Positions 34,664-47,616 are shown, counted from the first letter of the stretch. The stretch: 64,000 nt of DNA from Paramagnetospirillum caucaseum (GCF_000342045.1 NZ_AONQ01000003.1:1-64000), one strand, 5' to 3'. A program made the numbers and translations. The notes: a model not told the origin generated them from the letters alone.

Positions 34664-36303
34664 GTGGAACGACTGACCGGCGGTATCCGCCCCTATCTCC
34701 TGCTTTCGCTGCTTTCGCTGTTCCTCTATCTGCCGGGTCTGGTGGCGCTGCCGCCCATGGACCGCGACGAATCGCGCTTCGTCCAGGCCACCCGCCAGAT
34801 GCTGGAGACCGGCGACTACGTCCGCATCCAGTTCCAGCAGGAGATGCGCGCCAAGAAGCCGGTGGGCGCCTACTGGCTGCAGGCCGGTTCGGTCAGCCTG
34901 TTCTCGGACAAGGCCAGCCGCTCCATGTGGCCCTATCGCCTGCCTTCGGCCCTGGCGGCCTGGGCGGCGGTGCTGATGACCTTCGCCTTCGGGCAGCACC
35001 TGTTCGGCCGCCAGGTGGCGCTGCTGGGCGGCGCCCTGCTGGCCTCGTCGCTGATCCTGGTGTCCGAGGCCCATCAGGCCAAGACCGACGCCATCATGCT
35101 GGCCACGGCCGTGGCGGCCCAGGGCGCGCTGGCCCGTTTCTACCTGGCGTCCAGGGGCCGGTCGGCGGTGCCCGGCCCCCTGGTGGCGCTGGTGTTCTGG
35201 GTGGCCATCGGCGCCTCGATCCTGATCAAGGGGCCGGTGATTCCCGCCGTCGCCATCCTGACCATCCTGGCGCTGGGCTTCGCCGACCGGCAATGGGCGT
35301 GGCTGGTGGGCCTGCGCCCCTTCACCGGGATGATCGTCGCCGCCGCCATCGCCGCGCCGTGGTTCGTGGCCATCTCCCAGGCCACCGGCGGCGCCTTCGT
35401 CGGCGAGGCGGTCAAGGGCGACCTGCTGCCCAAGCTGCTGGGTGCCCAGGAAAGCCACGGCGGCTGGCCCGGCACCTATCTCGCCCTGGCGGCGGTGATC
35501 CTGTGGCCCGGCTCGCTGCTGCTGTGGCCGTCGCTCACCGCGGCCTGGAAGGTGCGGCTGCGCCCCGAGATCCGCTTCTGTCTCGCCTGGCTGGTCCCCG
35601 CCTGGGTGATGTTCGAGATCGTGCCGACCAAGCTGCCCCATTACGTGCTGCCCACCTTCCCGGCCCTGGCGCTGCTGATGGCGGTGGCGGTGGTGGGCCG
35701 CGCCCCCGACCTGCTGTCGAAGCCGGCCAAGGTCTGGTACGCCGTCTGGTGCCTGATCGGGCTGGTGCTGGCCGCCGCCGTGGTGATCGCGCCGCACCAG
35801 TTCGCCATGGCCCTGCCGGTGATGAGCATCCCCTCGGCCCTGCTGGTGGCCGGCACCGCCCTGGCCGCCGGCTGGCTGGCGTTCCGGGAGCGGCTGCGTC
35901 CGGCGGTCATCGCCCTGGTGCTGACGGCGGTGACCAGCTTCCAGGTGGTGTTCGAGGGCGTGCTGCCCGGCCTCGACTACCTGTTCGTCAGCCGTCAGGC
36001 CGCCGAGCTGGTCGCCCAACGCCCCCATCGCGGCGCCGTGGTGGTGGCCGGCTATGCCGAGCCCAGCCTGGTGTTCCTGCTGGGCACCGACACGGTGCTG
36101 ACCAGCGGCGAGGCCGCCGCCCAGCACCTGACCAACGGCCCGGCGGCGCTGACCCTGGTGGCCGACCGCGAGGAGGAGAAGTTCTTCGCCGCCGCCGCCC
36201 GCATCGGCGTCAAGCCGGTGGTGGTGGGCATGATCAAGGGCTTCAACTATTCGCGCGGCAAGAAGGTGACGCTGACCGCCTACGCCGTGGAGGGCAAGGC
36301 GCC

Positions 36304-36307
<4 letters not shown>
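34664..36307 (+). CDS. ArnT-like glycosyltransferase family 39 membrane protein
   Basis: A 547-residue protein with about 11-12 membrane helices. The first periplasmic loop carries MDRDESRFVQATRQMLETGD, the Asp-Glu motif of polyprenyl-phosphate-dependent glycosyltransferases such as ArnT. A KKPVGAYWLQA segment follows and a soluble C-terminal domain ends the protein. Such enzymes transfer a sugar from undecaprenyl-phosphate to lipid A or a protein outside the membrane. The GTG start at 34664 lacks a strong ribosome site. The stop overlaps the PAP2 gene by 4 nt. Confidence 0.87.
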
Positions 36308-39129
<2,822 letters not shown>

Positions 39130-39130
39130 G

Positions 39131-39484
39131 TCAGTTCTTTCCCGCTTCGACGAGTTTCGCCTGGAATTCCGCCTTGGTCATGCCGGTCTGCTGCGCGCCG
39201 ACGTCCTGCATGTCCAGCTTGTAGATGCCGCCCAGCTTGGCGATGAAATAGGCGTTGCCGCCCGCCGCCAGCATGGCCAGCACGCTGAGGTCGAGAACCG
39301 CCTTGGTCTGCTCGGCGTTGAGGCCGAACCGGGCGCAATAGCCTTCGCGGTCGGCGAGGAAGGCCTGGCGGTTTTCCTCGGAATTGAACGAGTAGCACAT
39401 CTTGTTCAGCGCGTAGCCCTTGCGGGCCATGTCGCCGTCGAAGATGGTGGTGCCGGGTATGACCCGCTTGGATTTGCTTGCCAC
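39131..39484 (-). CDS. ligA: Protocatechuate 4,5-dioxygenase, alpha subunit
   Basis: A 117-residue small helical subunit that caps the LigB active site. It begins with GTG, preceded by GAGGAGG and seven bases. Characteristic segments are GTTIFDGDMARKGYALNKMCYS and the LSVLAMLAAGGNAYFIAKLGGI helix. Together with LigB it forms the alpha2beta2 dioxygenase. The upstream frame is open through the aldo/keto reductase in another frame, but only this GTG gives the family N-terminus. Confidence 0.92.
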   Translation of the reverse strand: MASKSKRVIPGTTIFDGDMARKGYALNKMCYSFNSEENRQAFLADREGYCARFGLNAEQTKAVLDLSVLAMLAAGGNAYFIAKLGGIYKLDMQDVGAQQTGMTKAEFQAKLVEAGKN

Positions 39485-39495
39485 GTGGTGCCTCC

Positions 39496-40488
39496 TCAAG
39501 AGAATTCTTCCGTGTCGATCTCGGTCTGGATGGCCGCGTTGTAGCGGGCTCCCCACACGGTGTTCCGGTTGATCAGCAGGTCCAGCCGGGAGATCGTCTC
39601 CGGTGGAAGGGTGAGCCCGTCGGCCCCCAGATTCTCGTCCAGGTGGTCGCGGGATTTGGTGCCGAACAGGGCGATGACGTTGGAGCCCCGGGCCAGGACC
39701 CAGGCCAGGGCCAGCTGGGCCGGGGTGCAGCCGGCCTCGGCCGCGATGGCCTTGTAGCCGTCCAGCAGCCCGAGGTTGCGGGCATAGGGCTCGGGGTCGA
39801 AGCGCGGCATCTGGCGGCGGATGTCCTTGGCCTCCAACTGGGTGGCCGGGTCGGTCAGCCGCCCGGTGAGGAAGCCCCGGGCCAGCGGGCTGAAGGCCAC
39901 GAAGGCCACCCCCAGCGCGCGGCAGGCGTCGAGCACCGCGATCTCGGGATTGCGGGTCCACAGGGAATATTCGCTTTGCACCGCCGCGATGGGGTGCACG
40001 GCATGGGCGCGGCGCAGGGTGGCGGCCGAGACCTCGGACAGGCCGACGGCCCTGATCTTGCCCTCTTCCACCAACTCGGCCAGGGCGCCGACGCTGTCCT
40101 CGATGGGCACCGCCTTGTCCCAGCGGTGCAGGTAGTAGAGGTCGATCACCTCGGCGCCCAGGCGGGCGAGGCTGTCCTCGCAGGTGCGCTTGATGGTCTC
40201 GGGGCGGCCGTCGATCACCTTCCGGCCGTCCACCCCGGTCATGCCGCATTTGGACGCCAGGGTGATGCGGTGGCGATGGGGCTTCAGCACCGGGCCGACC
40301 AGGGATTCGTTGGCGCCGAAGCCGTAGAGGGCGGCGGTGTCGAAGAAGTCCACGCCGCAATCCAGGGCGCGGCGCAGCACCGCCTCCGCCTCGCCGCGTC
40401 CCGGCGGCGTGCCGTAGGCGTGGCTGAGGTTCATGCAGCCCAGGGCCAGGGCCGAAACGTTGAAGGGGCCGATTCGGCGCTGTTCCAT
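39496..40488 (-). CDS. Aldo/keto reductase within the lig operon
   Basis: A 330-residue (beta/alpha)8 NADPH-dependent oxidoreductase. The catalytic tetrad is recognisable: Asp50 in FFDTAALYG, Tyr55, Lys in ASKCGMTG (about 78-85) and His in LYYLHRWD. It lies between ligC (6 nt) and ligA (11 nt), so it is co-transcribed. The protocatechuate 4,5-pathway does not need an aldo/keto reductase. It may reduce aromatic aldehydes, handle a shunt product of CHMS, or be a passenger. Confidence 0.9.
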   Translation of the reverse strand: MEQRRIGPFNVSALALGCMNLSHAYGTPPGRGEAEAVLRRALDCGVDFFDTAALYGFGANESLVGPVLKPHRHRITLASKCGMTGVDGRKVIDGRPETIKRTCEDSLARLGAEVIDLYYLHRWDKAVPIEDSVGALAELVEEGKIRAVGLSEVSAATLRRAHAVHPIAAVQSEYSLWTRNPEIAVLDACRALGVAFVAFSPLARGFLTGRLTDPATQLEAKDIRRQMPRFDPEPYARNLGLLDGYKAIAAEAGCTPAQLALAWVLARGSNVIALFGTKSRDHLDENLGADGLTLPPETISRLDLLINRNTVWGARYNAAIQTEIDTEEFS

Positions 40489-40494
40489 GGGGGT

Positions 40495-41448
40495 CTACTT
40501 CAACTGCTGTTCGAGCTTGGCGAGGGTGCGGTAGCAGGGCAGCACCCTGGCCACCGAGGCGTTGGGCTCGCGCCCCTCGCGGATGGCGGCGATGAATTCG
40601 CGGTCCTGCAACTCGATGCCGTTCATGGAGACGTCCACCGTGGTGACGTCGATGGGCTGGTCCTTGCCGTCGAACAGGTCGTCGTAGCGGGCGATATAGG
40701 TGCCGCTGTCGCCGATGTAGCGGAAGAAGGTGCCCAGCGGTCCGTCGTTGTTGAACGATAGCGACAGGGTGCAGATGGCCCCGGTGCTGGATTTCAGCTG
40801 GATGGACATGTCCATGGCGATGCCGAGCTCGGGATGGATCGGCCCCTGCACCGCGTTGGCGGCGACGATCTCGCCGCCGGTCTGGTAGGCGAACAGATCG
40901 ACGGTATGGGCGGCGTGGTGCCACAGCAGATGGTCGGTCCAGCACCGCGGCTGGCCCAGGGCGTTGATGTTGGAGCGGCGGAAGAAATAGGTCTGCACGT
41001 CCATCTGCGAGATATTGAATGCGCCCGCCGCGATCTTGTTGTGGATCCACTGGTGGCTGGGGTTGAAGCGCCTTGTATGGCCGCACATGGCCACCTTGCC
41101 GCTCTGCCTTTGCAGCGCCACCAGGGATTCCGCGTCGGCCAGAGTGTCGGCCATGGGGATTTCCACCATCACATGCCGGCCGGCCTTCAGGCAGGCCATG
41201 GCCTGGGCGGCATGGATTTGGGTGGGCGTGCACAGGATGGCGGCGTCGACGTCGGGGCGGGCCAGGGCGTCGGCCAGATCATGGGCGACATGGGGAATGC
41301 CGTACTTGGCGGCGATCTCCTCGGGCTTGTCCTCGGCCCGGCTGACCACCGAGACCACGCGGACGCCGTCGATCAGCTTCAGCGCGTCCAGATGCTTGAC
41401 GCCGAAGGCGCCGGCGCCGACCAGGGCGATGTTGACGGGCTTGTTCAT
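40495..41448 (-). CDS. ligC: 4-carboxy-2-hydroxymuconate-6-semialdehyde dehydrogenase
   Basis: A 317-residue Gfo/Idh/MocA-fold dehydrogenase (Sphingobium LigC is about 315). It has the NAD(P) loop VGAGAFGVKH near 10-19 and a conserved MVEIPMADTLADA segment near 92-104. It oxidises the cyclic hemiacetal of CHMS to 2-pyrone-4,6-dicarboxylate. The ATG at 41448 overlaps the ligI stop by 4 nt. Confidence 0.92.
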   Translation of the reverse strand: MNKPVNIALVGAGAFGVKHLDALKLIDGVRVVSVVSRAEDKPEEIAAKYGIPHVAHDLADALARPDVDAAILCTPTQIHAAQAMACLKAGRHVMVEIPMADTLADAESLVALQRQSGKVAMCGHTRRFNPSHQWIHNKIAAGAFNISQMDVQTYFFRRSNINALGQPRCWTDHLLWHHAAHTVDLFAYQTGGEIVAANAVQGPIHPELGIAMDMSIQLKSSTGAICTLSLSFNNDGPLGTFFRYIGDSGTYIARYDDLFDGKDQPIDVTTVDVSMNGIELQDREFIAAIREGREPNASVARVLPCYRTLAKLEQQLK

Positions 41449-42371
41449 GACGTCGGGGTCCTTTCTTCCGGCCAGTACAGCCGCATGGGATTGTCCACCA
41501 GCAGCTTGCGCTGCAGCTCGGGCGTGGGGGCGATGCGGGGGATGAAGTCGACCAGCAGCCCGTCGTCGGGCATGTGGTCCTTCAGGTTGGGATGGGGCCA
41601 GTCGGTGCCCCACAGCACCCGGTCGGGGAAGGTCTCGACGATGGTCCTGGCGAAGGGCACCACGTCGTCATAGGCGGCGCGCTGGCCGTCCAGGGCCTTG
41701 GGGCCGCTGACCGACAGGCGCTCGGGGCAGCTGACCTTGCTCCACACATTGGCGTGCTCGCGCATGAACTTCAGGAACAGGCCGAATTCCGGCCCGTCCA
41801 CCGGCTTGGCGACGTCGGGGCGGCCCATGTGGTCGACCACCACGGTGGTGGGCAGGGCGGTGAAGAAATCCACGAGCTCGGGCAGGTCCGCCGCCTCGAA
41901 ATAGATCACCACGTGCCAGCCCAGCGGCGCGATGCGCGACGCGATCTCCATCAGTTCGTCCTTGGGGGTGAAATCCACCAGACGGCGCACGAAGTTGAAG
42001 CGCACGCCGCGCACCCCGGCTTCGTGCAGGCCGCGCAGCTCGCCGTCGCTGATGGAGCGCTTCACCGTGGCGATTCCGCGCGCCCGGCCGCCCGACGCCT
42101 TCAGTGCGTCCACCATGGCGCGGTTGTCGGCGCCGTGGCAGGTTGCCTGGACGATGACGTTGCGGGCGAAGCCGAGATGGTCGCGCAAGCTGAACAGCTG
42201 GTCCCTGGAGGCGTCGCAGGGGGTGTACTTGCGCTCGGGGGCGAAGGGGAACAGGCGGCCGGGGCCGAAGACGTGGCAATGGGCGTCGACACTGCCCGGC
42301 GGCGGGGTGAAGGCGGGCTTGGACGGGTCGGCGTACCAGTCGAGCCAGCCGGGAGTCTTCTCGAAGGTCAT
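41445..42371 (-). CDS. ligI: 2-pyrone-4,6-dicarboxylate hydrolase
   Basis: A 308-residue amidohydrolase-superfamily enzyme that opens the pyrone ring to 4-oxalomesaconate/4-carboxy-2-hydroxymuconate. VDAHCHVFGP at 28-37 carries His31 and His33, and GTDWPHPN near 250 carries the catalytic Asp, as in LigI. Its start overlaps the 6PGDH-like gene stop and its stop overlaps the ligC start, each by 4 nt. Confidence 0.93.
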   Translation of the reverse strand: MTFEKTPGWLDWYADPSKPAFTPPPGSVDAHCHVFGPGRLFPFAPERKYTPCDASRDQLFSLRDHLGFARNVIVQATCHGADNRAMVDALKASGGRARGIATVKRSISDGELRGLHEAGVRGVRFNFVRRLVDFTPKDELMEIASRIAPLGWHVVIYFEAADLPELVDFFTALPTTVVVDHMGRPDVAKPVDGPEFGLFLKFMREHANVWSKVSCPERLSVSGPKALDGQRAAYDDVVPFARTIVETFPDRVLWGTDWPHPNLKDHMPDDGLLVDFIPRIAPTPELQRKLLVDNPMRLYWPEERTPTS

Positions 42372-43288
42372 GGCTGCTCCTTGTGCTTGAGGGCGGCCAG
42401 GATGCGGTCGGCCTCGACCCGCCAGTCGCCCGACCTGGCGAACCCGGCGGAGGATTTGGAACCGAACACGCCGTCATCGGCCAGATCGGCCACCCAGGCC
42501 TGGCGCAGGGCGGTGCCGGCGGCCGAGAAGGGGTCGAGGCCGGCCTCGCGCACCGTCTCGGCCGCCTCGCGGACCTCCTCGGCGCGCCGCCGCCCATGCT
42601 GGATCACCCGCTGGAAGAAATAGGCGCCCAGCTTCTCCCACTCCAGGCCGGGAAAGGTCTCCTCCAGCGAGGCGATCACCGCGTCCTCGACGCCGTGGGC
42701 CCTGGCGGCGGTGAAGCTCTCGATCACCATGGCCTCCAGGCCCTTGATCATCACCGAGCGGCACATCTTGGTGGCCGAGGCGATGCCGAGGCGGTCGGAG
42801 GCCACCCTGGCGGCGAAGCCCAGGCGGTTCAGCAAGGGCTCCAGCGCGGCGGCATGGGGGCCGCCCAGCAGCAGTGGCACCTTGATGCGGTAGGGCGGCA
42901 CCGAGGTCATCACCGCGCCTTCGACGAAGCGCCCGCCGGCCCCGTTGACTAAGGCGGCGGCCCGGGCCTTGGCCCCGGGCGAGGCCGAGTTGAAGTCCAG
43001 GAACCAGGTGCCTTCGCGCAGCCCCGGCGTGCAGGCCTCGGCCACCGGCACCGCCTGCGACGCGGTCACCGCCGAGATCACCAGACCGGACCGGGCCGCC
43101 AGGGCGGCATGGCCGGACACCAACTCCACCCCGAAGCGGGCGGCGTGCCCGAGCAGATCGCCCCCGGCCGGTCCGCCCAGCTTGATGTCGCAGGCGGCCA
43201 CCCGCACACCCTGGACGCGGAGATCCTCCGCCAGGATGCGGCCCACCTCGCCATAGCCGATCAGGCCGATGGAGAGATCAGTCGACAT
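42368..43288 (-). CDS. 6-phosphogluconate-dehydrogenase-like NAD(P)-binding protein (DUF1932)
   Basis: A 306-residue protein with a Rossmann N-terminus ([17 protein letters not shown], 8-24) and an all-helical C-terminal domain of the DUF1932 type, including [16 protein letters not shown]. The family fold is that of beta-hydroxyacid dehydrogenases. It sits between ligK and ligI with overlapping ends (11 nt and 4 nt). I recall an unassigned gene, orf1, in the same ligK-ligI slot in Sphingobium SYK-6. It may interconvert a 2-oxo or hydroxy acid intermediate, but the reaction is not known. Confidence 0.82.
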   Translation of the reverse strand: MSTDLSIGLIGYGEVGRILAEDLRVQGVRVAACDIKLGGPAGGDLLGHAARFGVELVSGHAALAARSGLVISAVTASQAVPVAEACTPGLREGTWFLDFNSASPGAKARAAALVNGAGGRFVEGAVMTSVPPYRIKVPLLLGGPHAAALEPLLNRLGFAARVASDRLGIASATKMCRSVMIKGLEAMVIESFTAARAHGVEDAVIASLEETFPGLEWEKLGAYFFQRVIQHGRRRAEEVREAAETVREAGLDPFSAAGTALRQAWVADLADDGVFGSKSSAGFARSGDWRVEADRILAALKHKEQP

Positions 43289-43961
43289 ACTTCAGCCCCG
43301 CCTTTTCCAGGGCCTCGCGCATCTTGTACATGTCGAGCCCCAGTTCGCCGGCGGCGAGGCGCCGGCGCTTGGCCGTCTCGTTGTCTTCCCGCGCCTGGGC
43401 GGCGTCGGCGGCCTGTTGCGCGATGGCCGCCGGGACCACCACCACGCCGTCGTCGTCGGCCACCACCACGTCGCCGGGATTGACCAGCGCCCCGGCGCAG
43501 ATCACCGGAATGTTGACCGAACCCAGCGTCGCCTTGATGGTGCCCTTGGCGCTGATCGCCGTGGAGAACACCGGAAAGCCCATGGCGGTGAGATCTTTCA
43601 CATCCCTCACTCCGGCGTCGATCACCAGCCCCACCGCGCCCCGCGCCCGGAACGAGGTGGCCAGCAGGTCGCCGAAGAAACCGTCGGTGCAGTCGGCGGT
43701 GATGGCGGCCACCACCACGTCGCCGGGCTGAACCTGCTCGGCCGCCACATGCATCATCCAGTTGTCGCCGGGATGCAGCAGCACGGTCACCGCCGTGCCG
43801 CACAGATGGGCGCCGGTGTAGATGGGCCGCATGGTGGGCTTCATCAGGCCGACCCGGCCCATGGCCTCGTGGATGGTGGCGACGCCGAACTTCGACAGCC
43901 TTTCGACCGCCACCTTGTCGGCGCGGACGATATTGCGCTTCACGATGCCGAGATTGTTCAT
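43278..43961 (-). CDS. ligK: 4-carboxy-4-hydroxy-2-oxoadipate aldolase
   Basis: A 227-residue class II pyruvate aldolase of the HMG/CHA aldolase (RraA-like) family. The metal/substrate pair is in [10 protein letters not shown] (Arg119, Asp120). It cleaves 4-carboxy-4-hydroxy-2-oxoadipate to pyruvate and oxaloacetate, the last step of the pathway. The conserved N-terminus [11 protein letters not shown] fixes the ATG at 43961, two bases after the ligJ stop. Confidence 0.93.
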   Translation of the reverse strand: MNNLGIVKRNIVRADKVAVERLSKFGVATIHEAMGRVGLMKPTMRPIYTGAHLCGTAVTVLLHPGDNWMMHVAAEQVQPGDVVVAAITADCTDGFFGDLLATSFRARGAVGLVIDAGVRDVKDLTAMGFPVFSTAISAKGTIKATLGSVNIPVICAGALVNPGDVVVADDDGVVVVPAAIAQQAADAAQAREDNETAKRRRLAAGELGLDMYKMREALEKAGLKYVD

Positions 43962-43963
43962 GG

Positions 43964-44992
43964 TCAGAGTCCCTTCGCCTTGAGCGCCCGGTCGAGGCGG
44001 GGATAGACGTGCCGCGCGTTGCCCTCGTAGACCTTGAAACGGTCTTCCGGGCTCAGATTCAGCGTCGCCTCGATGTAGCGCTTGGTGTCGTCGTAATGGT
44101 GCCCGGTCTCGGGATCGATGCCCCTGACCGCGCCGATCATCTCGGAGGCGAACAGGATATTGTCCACCGGGATCACCTTGGTCAGCAGGTCGATGCCCGG
44201 CTGGTGGTAGACGCAGGTGTCGAAGAAGATGTTGTTGAGCAGATGGTCGCGCAGGTGCGGCTTCTTCAGTTCCTGGGCCAGACCGCGGAAGCGGCCCCAA
44301 TGGTAGGGCACCGCCCCGCCGCCATGGGGGATGACGAATTTCAGGGTGGGGAAATCCTTGAACAGGTCCGAGGTCAGGCACTGCATGAAGGCGGTGGTGT
44401 CGGCGTTGAGGTAGTGCGCGCCGGTGGTGTGGAAGCAGGAATTGCACGAGGTCGAGACGTGGACCATGGCCGGCAGCTCGTATTCCACCATGGCCTCGTA
44501 GATGGGGTACCAATGGCGGTCCGACAGTGGCGGCGACGTCCAATGGCCGCCGGACGGGTCGGGATTGAGGTTGATGGCGACGAAGCCGTATTCCTTGACG
44601 CACTTCTCGATCTCGGGGAGGCAGGTCCTGGGATCGGCGCCCGGCGATTGCGGCAGCATGGCCGCGCCGATGAAATGGTCGGGGAACAGGCCGGCGACGC
44701 GGGCGCACAGCTCGTTGCAGATGGCGGCCCAGGTGGAGCTGGTCTGGACGTCGCCGATATGGTGGGCCATGAAGCTGGCCCTGGGCGAGAAGATGGTCAG
44801 GTCGGAGCCGCGCTCCTTCATCTTGGCCAGCTGGTTGACCTCGATGGACTCGCGCAGTTCGTCGTCGCTGATGTTCAGGTCCGAGACCCTGGGAGTCTGG
44901 GACGGGTCCTTCAGCCCGGCGATCTGGCGGTTGCGCCACGCCTCCAGCGCCTGGGGCGCCGTGGTGTAGTGACCATGAATGTCGATGATCAT
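43964..44992 (-). CDS. ligJ: 4-oxalomesaconate hydratase
   Basis: A 342-residue amidohydrolase-related hydratase. The N-terminal IDIHGHYTT has His6 and His8 for zinc. Further conserved segments are FIPHGGG-like [14 protein letters not shown] (about 225) and [17 protein letters not shown]. It hydrates the enol-tautomerised oxalomesaconate to CHA. Its start overlaps the ligU stop by 4 nt. Confidence 0.93.
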   Translation of the reverse strand: MIIDIHGHYTTAPQALEAWRNRQIAGLKDPSQTPRVSDLNISDDELRESIEVNQLAKMKERGSDLTIFSPRASFMAHHIGDVQTSSTWAAICNELCARVAGLFPDHFIGAAMLPQSPGADPRTCLPEIEKCVKEYGFVAINLNPDPSGGHWTSPPLSDRHWYPIYEAMVEYELPAMVHVSTSCNSCFHTTGAHYLNADTTAFMQCLTSDLFKDFPTLKFVIPHGGGAVPYHWGRFRGLAQELKKPHLRDHLLNNIFFDTCVYHQPGIDLLTKVIPVDNILFASEMIGAVRGIDPETGHHYDDTKRYIEATLNLSPEDRFKVYEGNARHVYPRLDRALKAKGL

Positions 44993-46080
44993 GCGCTTTT
45001 TCCTTCCCAGATCGCGGCGGGGATCATCACCTCGCCCTTCATCAACAGGCGCGCGGTGCGCAACAGGGCGGCGCGGACCACCTTGCCGGGATCGGCGGGA
45101 TCGAGTTCCAGCTCGACGCCGAATTCGCCGGTGGGGTGCTCGACGGCGACGGTCTTGACGCGGCCCGCCGGCACCACCGCCAGGCCCTCGGCCACCGAGC
45201 CGGTCAGCACGCAGGCGGTGGCCACGGTGACGGCGGCCAGCACGCCGATGGCGTCATGACAGACATGGGGAATGAAGCAGCGGGTTCCCACCGCCCCGCC
45301 GGCGCTGGGCGGGGCGATCAGGCACATCTTGGGATAATTCTTCGGTCCCACGTCGCCCAGGCCCATCAGATGCCCGGCCTTGAGGCGCAGGGACTCGAGG
45401 CGGGCCTTCAGCTCCGCGTCGGCATTCAAGGCCTCGACGCTCTCGGCGCCGGTGCGGCCCAGGTCGGCGGCGCGGAACAGCACCATGGGCATGCCGTTGT
45501 CGATGCAGGTCACCTCGAGGCCGTCGATGACGTCCCTGACCCGGCCGGTGGGCAGCAGGCCGGAGCACACCGAACCGGCGGTGTCGAGGAAGTTGATGGC
45601 GATGGGCGACGCGGTGCCGGGCACCCCGTCGATGCGGGCGCTTCCCGCGTACTCCACCTTTCCGCCCGGGGTCTGGACGGTGATGTCGCACTGCATGCCG
45701 GTGTTGAGCGTGAGCACGCGCAGCGTGGTGGCGTCGCCCTGTGCCGTGACGATGCCGCGCTCCAGGGCGAAGGGCAGGACGGCGGCCAGCATGTTGCCGC
45801 AATTGGGGGTGGTGTCCACCGTCTCCCTGTCGGGCTGCAACTGGGCGAACAGGAAGTCGAGATCGACGCCCGGCAGGGTGCCGGGCCGCACGATGCCCAC
45901 CTTGGAGGTCAGCGGATGGCAGCCGCCCAGCCCGTCGATCTGCCGGGCATGGGGCGAGCCCATCACCGCCAGCAGCACCCTGTCTCTGAGCGCGATGTCG
46001 GCCGGCAGGTCGCTCTCCAGGAAGAACGGCCCGCGCGAGGTGCCGCCGCGCATGAACAGGCAAGGGATCGGGGTCTGCAT
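44989..46080 (-). CDS. ligU: 4-oxalomesaconate tautomerase (PrpF-like)
   Basis: A 363-residue PrpF/diaminopimelate-epimerase-like isomerase beginning [17 protein letters not shown]. It contains [15 protein letters not shown] and [15 protein letters not shown], with a Cys expected in catalysis. It moves the double bond of 4-oxalomesaconate so LigJ can hydrate it. First gene of the operon; the LysR gene lies 110 bp upstream on the same strand with a LysR-type box between them. Confidence 0.92.
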   Translation of the reverse strand: MQTPIPCLFMRGGTSRGPFFLESDLPADIALRDRVLLAVMGSPHARQIDGLGGCHPLTSKVGIVRPGTLPGVDLDFLFAQLQPDRETVDTTPNCGNMLAAVLPFALERGIVTAQGDATTLRVLTLNTGMQCDITVQTPGGKVEYAGSARIDGVPGTASPIAINFLDTAGSVCSGLLPTGRVRDVIDGLEVTCIDNGMPMVLFRAADLGRTGAESVEALNADAELKARLESLRLKAGHLMGLGDVGPKNYPKMCLIAPPSAGGAVGTRCFIPHVCHDAIGVLAAVTVATACVLTGSVAEGLAVVPAGRVKTVAVEHPTGEFGVELELDPADPGKVVRAALLRTARLLMKGEVMIPAAIWEGKSA

Positions 46081-46159
46081 CTGTCGGGCCTCCCAGCGTT
46101 CGACCTTGCCATGGTGACAAAATCCTGCCGGTCCACCAAGCCCCCCGGGGCCACTTTCA

Positions 46160-46180
46160 GCTATAGCGGATCGGCATAGC
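46160..46180. promoter_or_regulatory. LysR-type operator upstream of ligU
   Basis: GCTAT and ATAGC flank 11 bases, giving the T-N11-A core of LysR boxes, about 80-100 nt before the ligU start. A second small dyad, TGAATAGTTTCA (46182-46193), abuts it and overlaps the end of the LysR gene. This placement suits activation of the operon by the adjacent LysR protein bound to a pathway intermediate. Confidence 0.6.
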
Positions 46181-46190
46181 TTGAATAGTT

Positions 46191-47078
46191 TCAGCCCATT
46201 TCTGTTTTTACCAAATCCTGCAACAGGGCCATGGCGCGGCGTCCCAGCGGCGTGATGGGCTTGTGGGCCGAGACCGCCATGAACAAGGTGCTGGCCACGG
46301 ACGGCTCCACCAGCCGGCTCAGGCTGAACGTTCCGGCGCGGCGCCAGGCGGCCAGCGCCGTCTCGGTCAGCACCGCATGGCCGTAGCCGGCGGCCACCAG
46401 ATCGAGGATCGAGGGGATGGACGACACCTCCATCACCACCTTGAGCCGCGCCTCGGCGAAGGCCGCCTGGGTCTCCAGCAGCTTGCGCATGGCGTGGCTG
46501 CGCTCGGGCAGGATCAGGGGATAGGCCCCCAGCTCGGCCCAGCGCAGCGTGGCGGGTGCATCGCCGGCCGGGCCGACCAGGCCCAGCGGCTCGTCCAGCA
46601 GGCGCGACAGCTCGATGGCCGGGTTGGGCTCGGGGTTGTGGACGAGGCCGAGGTCGACGCGCCCGGTGGCGATCCACTCGCTGACATGGGTGGACAGCCC
46701 TTCGACCACGGCGAGGCGCGCCTTGGGCAGGGTGGCGCGGAAGCCCTCCACCAGGGGCAGGATCAGGCGCCGCCCGATGCTGGGCGGCAGGCCGACGACG
46801 ATGCGGCCCGCCGGCTCGCCGCGCGCCGATTCCAGGTCCTCGGTGGCGCGGGCCACCGATTGCAGGATGCCCACCGCGTGGTCGAACAGCCGCTGCCCGG
46901 CCTCGGTCAGCGCCACGCCGCGCCCGGTGCGGTTGAGCAGGGTGATCCGCAGGTCGGTCTCCAGCAGGCGCACCTGCCGCGACAGGGCCGGCTGGGCGAT
47001 CTCGAGCACCATGGCCGCCTTGCTGAAGCTGCCCAGCTCGGCGACGCGGACGAAGTATTCCAACTGCTTGAGGTTCAT
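46191..47078 (-). CDS. ligR: LysR-family regulator of the protocatechuate operon
   Basis: A 295-residue LysR regulator. The helix-turn-helix near 17-37 reads LGSFSKAAMVLEIAQPALSRQV, followed by a LysR substrate-binding domain (about 90-290). It is upstream of and co-directional with ligU, not divergent as is usual. A LysR box lies in the 110-bp gap. Its own start is 13 nt downstream of queD, so it may be transcribed with the queuosine genes. The ligR assignment rests on position. Confidence 0.8.
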   Translation of the reverse strand: MNLKQLEYFVRVAELGSFSKAAMVLEIAQPALSRQVRLLETDLRITLLNRTGRGVALTEAGQRLFDHAVGILQSVARATEDLESARGEPAGRIVVGLPPSIGRRLILPLVEGFRATLPKARLAVVEGLSTHVSEWIATGRVDLGLVHNPEPNPAIELSRLLDEPLGLVGPAGDAPATLRWAELGAYPLILPERSHAMRKLLETQAAFAEARLKVVMEVSSIPSILDLVAAGYGHAVLTETALAAWRRAGTFSLSRLVEPSVASTLFMAVSAHKPITPLGRRAMALLQDLVKTEMG

Positions 47079-47091
47079 GGCCCCCCCCCAA

Positions 47092-47616
47092 TCAACCCGG
47101 CGCGTATTCCGCCATGCAGTTGGGGGTTTCCCACACGCGGACCGCCACCAGCCGGGCGGTGGAATCGGAACGTTCGCGCACCGGCTCCTTCAGCACCTCG
47201 AACCAGTGTTTGGCCAGGCATTCGGCGGTGGGCTGGAACGGCACCACATAGAGCTTGGTGCCCATGCGGGTCCGGGTGGTCAGCGCCGCGCCGTTTTCCC
47301 GCACCTCGGCCAGGATGGATTCGGTCCAGTCCTGGGCACCCTGGGGCGCGAACAGGGCCAGCAGCTCGGCATCGGCGGAGGCCGCGATGAAGCCGTGATC
47401 GCAAGGCGCGTCGATGAGACGCATCATCTCGTGCTTGAGGAAACCGAAATCCACCACCATGTCGGTCTGCTCGCCGCTGGGATGCAGGTGGGCGGCCTCG
47501 CACTCCACCTCGATCACGTAGCGGTGGCCGTGCAGGTTCCGGCACTTGGAGCCGTGGGTCATGATGCGGTGGCCGGCATCGATCTCGATGCGGCGGCGGA
47601 CGCGGAAGGTGGACAT
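47092..47616 (-). CDS. queD: 6-carboxytetrahydropterin synthase QueD-like
   Basis: A 174-residue PTPS-fold enzyme. Zinc histidines H16, H29 and H31 and catalytic Cys25 lie in DAGHRIMTHGSKCRNLHGH, the CxxxHGH pattern of QueD. It converts dihydroneopterin triphosphate to 6-carboxytetrahydropterin for queuosine. It is longer than E. coli QueD (about 120), with extra residues around 60-110 and at the end. The ATG shares one base with the queE stop. Confidence 0.87.
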   Translation of the reverse strand: MSTFRVRRRIEIDAGHRIMTHGSKCRNLHGHRYVIEVECEAAHLHPSGEQTDMVVDFGFLKHEMMRLIDAPCDHGFIAASADAELLALFAPQGAQDWTESILAEVRENGAALTTRTRMGTKLYVVPFQPTAECLAKHWFEVLKEPVRERSDSTARLVAVRVWETPNCMAEYAPG

